Shown here in pieces: positions 32,086-37,996 of a stretch of 37,996 nucleotides of DNA; the stretch's first letter is position 1, and each line of letters opens with the position of its first letter. The DNA comes from JBDTVS01 sp040007095 (lineage in GTDB: Bacteria; Acidobacteriota; Vicinamibacteria; Vicinamibacterales; CAVVIG01), in assembly GCA_040007095.1 (NCBI GenBank), contig JBDTVS010000232.1, positions 1 to 37,996 on the forward strand, read 5' to 3'. Made by a program: the position numbers and the translations under genes. The notes beneath the pieces were generated by a model. That model did not search any database and had not been told where the DNA came from. It saw only the letters and a list, made by a program, of their open reading frames with translations.

Positions 32086-33933
32086 TCAATTGGAGAGCGT
32101 AACGCTGATCGTACGCGACCCGCTGACCGCCTGCTCGGTCGGCACTTCCCACTCGCCGAGCGTCGCGGTCTGCAGCGGGTTGAAATTGCCGCCGTTGCGG
32201 TCCGCCTCGAGGACGGCGAGCACGGAAGGTGGCAGCGACGACAGCGACTCCCCGTTGACGACCGCTCCCGCATCCGACCCGAGCAGCTTGACGTACAGCG
32301 CGTTGTTGCGGCGGCCCTTGTTCAGGGTGCGAATCAGCTGCGTGACATTGCGCTGTTGCTGGGGCAGCCGCGATTCGCGCAGCTCCGACTGGCCGAGCCG
32401 TGTGCCGTCCGACACGAGCACCGAGAGCGTGCCGCCGGCGTTCGAGGGAATCTGAACGGCGAGTGTTTTCACTACGTCCTCGCCGCGGAACGTGCGCAGC
32501 GCGATCTTCAACGAGACCGTGCGTCCTGCGCGCGGCCTGGGATCGTCGATCCACACCCGCTGAAGCGTCGCGGTCTTGGGCTCTTCGCTCGATCCGATGG
32601 TGAAGTCCAGCGACTCGAGCTCGACCTTTTCGTAATCGTTCGCGACCAGGTAGGTGATCGGCGCCACCATGTAGCTGGCCGCGCCGGTCGAAGCCTGGTC
32701 GCCAGAGAAGAGGTTGTCGAAGTTGATGTCTTCGTAGTTCCGGACGCGCGCTTTCCCCCGCACCGAGTAGGTGGCGGTGCCGTTCTGCCGTTCGTATGAC
32801 GAGATCGTTTCCAGGATGGCGGCGTAGGTCATGAGCGGCGTAAACAGCTGGTCGCTGACGACGCTGAAATGGAACGTGTGCTTCGGACCGCGCTGGGCTT
32901 CGAGCGTGAGTGAAATCGGAATCATGCGCGGGCCCGGGCCGAGGCGGCCGGCGATGGCGGTCGCGCGATCCTGCAGAAATGTCCCGATGGTCTCGCCGGT
33001 CGTCGACAGCTTCAACGACGACGCCAGGCTGGGCAGCACGGTGTAGACGTAGGCGCGCGTCATCGGGAATTCGGTCGGCCCCAGGTTGTACATCGGATGA
33101 CCGAACGCATACACGCGGTCGGCGTCGACATGCGTCACCGTGCCGGTTGCGCCCATCGAGAGGTCGCCGGTAAGAAAATTGACGCCCACGGCATCGCCCG
33201 GCTTGAGCGGCCCTTCGAAGGGCATTTCGCCGGCGCCGGAGCCGCCCGTACCGCCTCCGGTCGGGATGAAACCTTGATCGCGAAATGCGGATCCAAGCAT
33301 CTCGGCGAGCTCTGGTTCGAAGCCCGAAATCGCGAGCGGTGTGGCGATCGGCCGCAGCAGCGTCCCCAGCCGGTCGTCGCGGACGCCGGTGACCCCGCCG
33401 GCGCCGACAAATTGCGTGTCGTCCGGTCGATCGGCGAAGGGTCGGTTCCAATTGAGGGCGCGGCGGAACGATGTGGTGAGGTTCTCGCGCGTCAGTGGAA
33501 AGTCGAGCTGCAGACGGGCCGACCGCGGGCGTGCTTCGCTGAGCCCGGTCGCGTCGGTCATCTCGTCAATCGGCGTAATTCCCGCAATCGGCTCCTTCGA
33601 GAATGCCCCGAGCGCGTACGACACGGCGCCGATGAGCCGTCCGTCGATGTAGACCGGACTGCCGCTCATTCCGGCGATGACTCCGGTGTTCGCCAGCGGC
33701 CCGCCTTCGAGCCGCGCCAGAATCAGATTCCGGCGCGTGCCGATGACGTTTTCGATGACGCCGAGAACCTTCACCTTGAATTCCTCGACGCGCGTGCCCT
33801 CGAACACCGTGCGGCCGACGCCCACCATGCCGGGGCGAATCTCAGACACACTCATTTGCGGGGTAGCTGCGCCGAGAACCTCGAAGGCAAGCGTCGAGAC
33901 ACTCAGCAGGAGGGCGAGCCGAAATAATCGCAT
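32086..33933 (-). CDS. SpoIVB-like S55-family serine peptidase domain protein
   Basis: 615 residues with a signal peptide (RLFRLALLLSVSTLAFEVLG). The SpoIVB/S55 signature is clear: an N-terminal EIRPGMVGVGRTVFEGTRVE and VKVLGVIENVIG, then the nucleophile region GVIAGMSGSPVYIDGRLIGA (Ser near 90-92), and FGHPMYNLGPTEFPMTRAYV around the likely catalytic His. In Bacillus SpoIVB triggers sigmaK activation by cleaving SpoIVFA. In a non-sporulating Gram-negative it must serve another envelope signalling or processing role. The C-terminal half (about 350-615) is beta-rich and unassigned. Adjacent to the exported beta-propeller gene. Confidence 0.87.
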   Translation of the reverse strand: MRLFRLALLLSVSTLAFEVLGAATPQMSVSEIRPGMVGVGRTVFEGTRVEEFKVKVLGVIENVIGTRRNLILARLEGGPLANTGVIAGMSGSPVYIDGRLIGAVSYALGAFSKEPIAGITPIDEMTDATGLSEARPRSARLQLDFPLTRENLTTSFRRALNWNRPFADRPDDTQFVGAGGVTGVRDDRLGTLLRPIATPLAISGFEPELAEMLGSAFRDQGFIPTGGGTGGSGAGEMPFEGPLKPGDAVGVNFLTGDLSMGATGTVTHVDADRVYAFGHPMYNLGPTEFPMTRAYVYTVLPSLASSLKLSTTGETIGTFLQDRATAIAGRLGPGPRMIPISLTLEAQRGPKHTFHFSVVSDQLFTPLMTYAAILETISSYERQNGTATYSVRGKARVRNYEDINFDNLFSGDQASTGAASYMVAPITYLVANDYEKVELESLDFTIGSSEEPKTATLQRVWIDDPRPRAGRTVSLKIALRTFRGEDVVKTLAVQIPSNAGGTLSVLVSDGTRLGQSELRESRLPQQQRNVTQLIRTLNKGRRNNALYVKLLGSDAGAVVNGESLSSLPPSVLAVLEADRNGGNFNPLQTATLGEWEVPTEQAVSGSRTISVTLSN

Positions 33934-34104
33934 GGTGTTGTCTCAATTTTGGGGGTGAAGTGCTTGCTGGTCAAGGAGAAAGCACGTTTTTGACAGAACC
34001 CCGCTTCAGCAACGCGACGGCCGTCATCTGGTTCGACCAGGTCGTTTGAGGCAATCCCCGATCGGCGGAGCATCATGGGGAAGAATGCCGCGGGTTACGT
34101 CGCA

Positions 34105-34132
34105 TTGACACGAACGATTTGCCTCTGATAAG
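34105..34132 (+). promoter_or_regulatory. Promoter of the aroDE-trpEGD operon
   Basis: TTGACA (34105-34110), a perfect -35 box, and GATAAG (34127-34132), a 4/6 match to the -10 consensus, are spaced by 16 nt. The predicted start of transcription near 34139 gives a leader of about 205 nt ending in the attenuator. Confidence 0.65.
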
Positions 34133-34157
34133 GTTTCAATTCCGTTTACTCAGTCAC

Positions 34158-34286
34158 ATGTCAAACCCGCACACGCCTTCGGCGCAGATCTACGACGGCG
34201 CGGCGGGTGTGTCCATGTTTTCGTGGCGGTTGTATTGGCCCTCCCTGCGAGAGGCCCGTTCTGAAGAGGCAACCGATTTGGCCTGA
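34158..34286 (+). CDS. Aromatic leader peptide of the trp attenuator
   Basis: A 42-codon ORF (ATG 34158) with an in-frame second ATG at 34215 that would give 23 residues: MFSWRLYWPSLREARSEE and so on, to TGA 34284-34286. The run Phe-Ser-Trp-Arg-Leu-Tyr-Trp packs four aromatic codons, including two Trp, within seven codons (34218-34238). This is the hallmark of a ribosome-sensing leader: scarcity of charged tRNA-Trp (or Tyr/Phe) would stall the ribosome here. The stop lies after the first antiterminator strand (34261-34270), so a freely moving ribosome covers that strand and lets the terminator form. Neither ATG has a strong ribosome site; the start is uncertain. Confidence 0.72.
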   Translation: MSNPHTPSAQIYDGAAGVSMFSWRLYWPSLREARSEEATDLA

Positions 34287-34350
34287 CCGCCAACCGCGCG
34301 ACGAGCAAGTGTCCAGCCTCTTCAGCCGAATGGTTGAAGAGGCTTTTTTT
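34261..34350 (+). terminator. trp-type attenuator: antiterminator and terminator
   Basis: Three strands compete. CTGAAGAGGC (34261-34270) is perfectly complementary to GCCTCTTCAG (34316-34325), the antiterminator. AGCCTCTTCA (34315-34324) also pairs perfectly with TGAAGAGGCT (34335-34344), extended by GCC/GGT to about 13 bp around GAAT, and is followed by TTTTTTT (34344-34350), a textbook Rho-independent terminator. The two folds share the middle strand and exclude each other. The terminator strand also contains AAGAGG, the nearest ribosome-site-like sequence to the aroDE start, so termination and occlusion could act together. Confidence 0.85.
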
Positions 34351-34354
34351 GTGT

Positions 34355-35836
34355 ATGACGATGCAACGACTGTGCGTAACCGTGACGGCCCCGACGATGG
34401 CGGACCTGGTCAGGCAGCGTGACGCCGCCAGCGACGCCGGTCGCGGCGCCGACCTCGTCGAATTGCGTCTCGACGGCGTGCGCGATCCGGACGTCGGTGC
34501 GGCCCTGGCAGGCCGGCGCAGTCCAGTCGTCATCACCTGCCGGCCGACGTGGGAAGGCGGCGCGTTTTCCGGGTCGGAAGAAGAACGCCGACGTTTGCTG
34601 CACGATGCGCTGGCGGCCGGCGCCGAGTATGTGGATGTGGAAGCCCGCGCCGGATTCGATGACCTGCTGAGGAGCATCGACGGAAGACGAATCGTGCTGT
34701 CGTGGCACGATTTCGACGGGCTGCCGGCGGATCTCGATCAGCGGATTCGTTCGATGAAGGCCACCAGGGCGGAGATCGTGAAAGTGGCGGCGACCACCAG
34801 TCGCCTGGCGGATTGCGTCACGCTACTCGACGTTTCCAGGAACTTCGCGGACAGCGGCGTGATTGTCCTCGGTATGGGCGAGCACGGGACGGTGACCCGT
34901 GTGATGCCGTCACGGTTCGGCTCGCCTTGGACCTACGCGGGTACGCTGGCCGGCGTCGGACAGCTGACGCCGGCGACGCTGGTCGACGAGTTCCGGTTCC
35001 GCGAGATTGGTCCGGACACCGCGGTCTACGGCATCGTCGGCCGTCCGGTCGCCCACTCGGTCTCTCCGGCGATGCACAACGCCGCGTTTCGGGCGGCGGG
35101 GATTGATGCGGTCTACCTGCCACTGCCCGCGCGTGATGTCGACGATTTCGTGACGTTCGCGAAGGCGTTTGGCGTGAAGGGCGCGAGCGTCACGATTCCC
35201 TACAAGGTGGCGATCTTCGACCGCGTGGAGCAGCCGTCTGCCCTGGCGGCGCGCATCGGCGCGATTAACGCGCTGCGGATCGACGGCGCCGTATGGCGCG
35301 GCGATAACACCGACACGCCTGGATTTCTCGAGCCGCTGCGTCATCGGATGACGCTGTCCGGCGTCCGGGCGGCAGTCCTCGGCGCTGGCGGGGCCGCCCG
35401 CGGGGTGGCGATTGGTCTCGCGTCGGAGGGTGCACAGGTGAGCGTGTATGCGCGCAATCAGCTGCGCGCAACCGAGGTGGCCGCGCTGGTGTCGGGATCG
35501 GTCGGGACCTGGCCGCCTGCACGCGGCAGCTGGGATTTGCTGGTGAACTGCACGCCGATCGGCATGCATCCGCGCGTCGAGGAGACTCCGCTCGACCAGA
35601 GCCAGTTGTCGCCTGGCACGGTCTACGATCTGGTCTACAACCCGCCGACGACGCGGTTGTTGAGGGAGGCGGACGGCGCGGGCTGCGCCACGATCGGCGG
35701 CCTGGAGATGCTCGTCGGCCAGGCGCGGCAGGCGTTCGAATGGTGGACCGGCACGCGTCCGGCGGCGGCGGTCATGCGCGAGGCGGCGGTACGCAGATTA
35801 GCGGAGTTCGAGGAACATGAAAATCACCTCGCTTGA
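34355..35836 (+). CDS. aroDE: Bifunctional 3-dehydroquinate dehydratase (type I)/shikimate dehydrogenase
   Basis: About 493 residues. The start is ATG 34355 (or 34361); a TTG further up lies in the terminator and is rejected. The N-terminal half is a type I AroD: ADLVELRLDGVR, catalytic His near 118 in VLSWHDFDG, and the Schiff-base Lys near 143 in EIVKVAATTS. The C-terminal half is AroE: YGIVGRPVAHSVSPAMHNA (shikimate binding), VTIPYK with the catalytic Lys, GDNTDTPGF, the NADP loop VLGAGGAARG and the end IGGLEMLVGQARQAFEWW. It performs steps 3 and 4 of the shikimate pathway in one chain. Such fusions are known in plants, Chlamydiae and some bacteria. It overlaps trpE by 20 nt, so shikimate and tryptophan synthesis are joined. 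Confidence 0.95.
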   Translation: MTMQRLCVTVTAPTMADLVRQRDAASDAGRGADLVELRLDGVRDPDVGAALAGRRSPVVITCRPTWEGGAFSGSEEERRRLLHDALAAGAEYVDVEARAGFDDLLRSIDGRRIVLSWHDFDGLPADLDQRIRSMKATRAEIVKVAATTSRLADCVTLLDVSRNFADSGVIVLGMGEHGTVTRVMPSRFGSPWTYAGTLAGVGQLTPATLVDEFRFREIGPDTAVYGIVGRPVAHSVSPAMHNAAFRAAGIDAVYLPLPARDVDDFVTFAKAFGVKGASVTIPYKVAIFDRVEQPSALAARIGAINALRIDGAVWRGDNTDTPGFLEPLRHRMTLSGVRAAVLGAGGAARGVAIGLASEGAQVSVYARNQLRATEVAALVSGSVGTWPPARGSWDLLVNCTPIGMHPRVEETPLDQSQLSPGTVYDLVYNPPTTRLLREADGAGCATIGGLEMLVGQARQAFEWWTGTRPAAAVMREAAVRRLAEFEEHENHLA

Positions 35837-37289
35837 AGAATTCAAAGAACTGGCCGAGCGCGGCACCTTCGTACCGGTGTGCAAGGAGATCGTCGCGGAC
35901 CTGTTCACCCCGGTCTCCGCGTTTCTGAAGATCGCGGAGCACGCGGACTACGCGTTCCTGCTCGAGAGCGTCGAAGGCGGCGAGCACGTCGGCCGATATT
36001 CCTTCCTCGGCAAGGATCCCTTCTTGATCCTCCGGGCCCGCGAGGGCAAGACGACCATCGAGCGCGCGGGGAAGGTGACCGAGAGTGACGGACCATTCAT
36101 CGATACGCTGCGGCGGCTGATGACGGACTTCCGGTCGCCGCTGGTGCCCGCGCTGCCGCGCTTCACCGGCGGCGCGGTCGGCTACCTTGGCTACGGCGCC
36201 TCGTCCTGGTTCGAACCGGTGCTCGGCGATCTCGGCGCCTCACCGGATGACGCGGACACCGCCGGGTTCATGCTGTTCGACACGGTGCTGGCCTTCGATC
36301 ACGTGCAGCATCGGATTCTGATCATCGCCAACGCGCGCATCACGGCCGACGACGATCTGGAATCGCTCTATCAGTTCGCGTGCGCGAAAATCGGGTTTCT
36401 CGAGCGCGAGCTCGAACGCACGCTCTCGCATGCGGTCCCCGGGCCGATGGCGGAATTGCAGCTGACGTCGAACTTCACGCAGGAGGCGTTCGAGGCCCAG
36501 GTGCGGACGGCGAAAGAGCATATCGCGGCCGGCGACATCTATCAGGTCGTGCTGTCGCAGCGGTTCGAGGCCGAAGTCGCCGCCGATCCGTTCACGGTCT
36601 ACCGCGCGCTGCGCCACGTGAATCCGTCGCCGTACATGTACTTCATCCGCATGAACGGCGTATCGGTCGTCGGGTCGTCGCCGGAGATGCTGGTGCGCGT
36701 CGAAGGATCGCACGTTGAAACGCATCCGATCGCGGGCACGCGCCCGCGCGGGCGCAACGCCGACGAGGACGTGCGTCTGGGCGAGGAACTGAAGCGCAAC
36801 GAGAAGGAGCGCGCCGAGCACGTCATGCTGGTGGACCTCGGCCGCAACGACGTCGGTCGGGTCTGCGCCTACGGATCGGTGCGGGTGCCGCAGTTCATGG
36901 GGCTCGAGCGCTTCTCGCACGTCATGCATCTGACCTCGATCGTCGAGGGGAGGCTGGCCGACGATCGCGACCGCATCGACGCGCTGGTCGCGTGTTTTCC
37001 CGCGGGCACCGTGTCGGGTGCGCCGAAGGTGCGCGCGATGCAGATCATCAAGGAGCTCGAGCCGTCGGGACGAGGACTCTATGCGGGCGCCGTGGGCTAT
37101 CTCGATTTCGCGGGCAATCTCGATTTCTGTATCGCGATTCGGACCGTGATCATGTCCAGGGGACGAGCCTACGTGCAGGCGGGCGCCGGGATCGTGATGG
37201 ATTCCGATCCCACCGCCGAATACCAGGAAACCCGAGACAAGGCTCGCGCCCTGGTTCGGGCGCTGGAGCTCGCGCAGGAGGGATTGTGA
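35817..37289 (+). CDS. trpE: Anthranilate synthase component I
   Basis: 490 residues. It forms anthranilate from chorismate with ammonia delivered by TrpG. The feedback-binding motif LLES is at 48-51, with GGAVGYLGYG in the N-terminal domain. The chorismate-binding core has DIYQVVLSQRFEAEV, NPSPYMYFIRMNG, VGSSPEMLVRVEG, HPIAGTRPRGRN, LVDLGRNDVGRV, GTVSGAPKVRAMQII and QAGAGIVMDSDP, all classic. The LLES motif suggests that tryptophan inhibition is kept. It starts inside the end of aroDE and is followed by trpG after 7 nt, so expression is tightly coupled and under the upstream attenuator. Confidence 0.97.
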   Translation: MKITSLEEFKELAERGTFVPVCKEIVADLFTPVSAFLKIAEHADYAFLLESVEGGEHVGRYSFLGKDPFLILRAREGKTTIERAGKVTESDGPFIDTLRRLMTDFRSPLVPALPRFTGGAVGYLGYGASSWFEPVLGDLGASPDDADTAGFMLFDTVLAFDHVQHRILIIANARITADDDLESLYQFACAKIGFLERELERTLSHAVPGPMAELQLTSNFTQEAFEAQVRTAKEHIAAGDIYQVVLSQRFEAEVAADPFTVYRALRHVNPSPYMYFIRMNGVSVVGSSPEMLVRVEGSHVETHPIAGTRPRGRNADEDVRLGEELKRNEKERAEHVMLVDLGRNDVGRVCAYGSVRVPQFMGLERFSHVMHLTSIVEGRLADDRDRIDALVACFPAGTVSGAPKVRAMQIIKELEPSGRGLYAGAVGYLDFAGNLDFCIAIRTVIMSRGRAYVQAGAGIVMDSDPTAEYQETRDKARALVRALELAQEGL

Positions 37290-37296
37290 GCACGAC

Positions 37297-37872
<576 letters not shown>

Positions 37873-37877
37873 CGCGC

Positions 37878-37996
37878 ATGTTTGCCAAGCTGTTGGAAAA
37901 ATTGACGCGGCACGAGGACCTGACGAGCGAGGAGGCCGATGGCGCCATGACGGAAGTCATGGAGGGCCGGGCCGCCGGCGCTCACATCGCCGGGCT
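37878..37996 (+). CDS. trpD: Anthranilate phosphoribosyltransferase, N-terminal part (cut by window end)
   Basis: From the ATG at 37878 the frame is open to the window end (39 complete codons): MFAKLLEKLTRHEDLTSEEA, then MTEVMEGRAAGAHIAG. This is the helical N-terminal domain of TrpD, which joins anthranilate and phosphoribosyl pyrophosphate. It begins 5 nt after trpG, continuing the operon. The catalytic glycine-rich domain is outside the window. Confidence 0.85.
   Translation, partial: MFAKLLEKLTRHEDLTSEEADGAMTEVMEGRAAGAHIAG

Noticed and set aside
33934..34354. T-box riboswitch before aroDE
   Set aside because: No T-box antiterminator sequence (AGGGTGGNACCGCG) and no specifier loop; the leader ORF and three-strand competition explain the hairpins better.
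34334..34354. TTG start for the aroDE fusion
   Set aside because: The TTG is inside the terminator stem; the ATGs at 34355 and 34361 fit the AroD N-terminus.

Overview
This is a high-GC chromosomal window of house-keeping and accessory genes from a Gram-negative soil-type bacterium. Several features point to Acidobacteriota, most likely a Vicinamibacteria-like lineage: an Oar-type TonB-dependent receptor with an N-terminal carboxypeptidase-regulatory domain, exported proteins of the 'RTPDGKPNL' type, an S55 (SpoIVB-like) peptidase in an organism with an outer membrane (BamD is present), and a def-fmt-rsmB-PASTA-rpe gene order. This taxonomic placement is inference from gene style; no rRNA gene is present.

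Layout. 1-3.7 kb: the start of an exported protein, a truncated aldo/keto reductase remnant, and a large TonB-dependent receptor. 3.9-5.6 kb: a decay zone with a truncated STAS/coiled-coil ORF, a frameshifted universal stress protein, a PIN-domain toxin with an 80-residue partner, the C-terminal stub of a tyrosine recombinase, and a tRNA-Gly(CCC) with its own promoter. 5.8-9.0 kb: an exported HpcH/HpaI-type aldolase translationally coupled to an S9 peptidase. 9.2-12.3 kb: sugar-nucleotide genes (nucleotidyltransferase, phosphomannomutase) divergent from pgsA. 12.3-19.1 kb: a long leftward operon def-fmt-rsmB-PASTA-rpe-thioesterase-epimerase-bamD. 19.1-19.6 kb: a gene-free stretch of degenerate repeats. 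19.6-24.2 kb: aroC and a giant sigma54 activator. 24.5-26.5 kb: two orphan dipeptide-type ABC permeases. 26.8-29.7 kb: a TPR protein divergent from an ECF sigma/anti-sigma pair. 29.7-33.9 kb: an exported beta-propeller protein and an S55 peptidase. 34.1-38 kb: an attenuator-controlled aromatic operon, leader peptide-aroDE fusion-trpE-trpG-trpD (cut by the window end).

The most unusual signal is a family of about 160-bp hairpin elements, with three full copies (17422-17587, 25390-25549, 26584-26742) and one short derivative (26513-26578). Each has a shared, structured core of about 85 bp with a covarying internal hairpin. The core is enclosed by 24-25 bp terminal inverted repeats that are nearly perfect within a copy but unrelated between copies. 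The copies sit at, or just after, stop codons, two of them between neighbouring co-directional genes. In one copy an arm is the coding 3' end of fmt, which suggests that the arms derive from the target site. This may be an undescribed small mobile or structured-RNA element.

The second highlight is a complete transcription attenuator upstream of aroDE-trpEGD. It has a TTGACA promoter, a short ORF with the aromatic run FSWRLYW, and mutually exclusive antiterminator and terminator stems followed by seven T residues.
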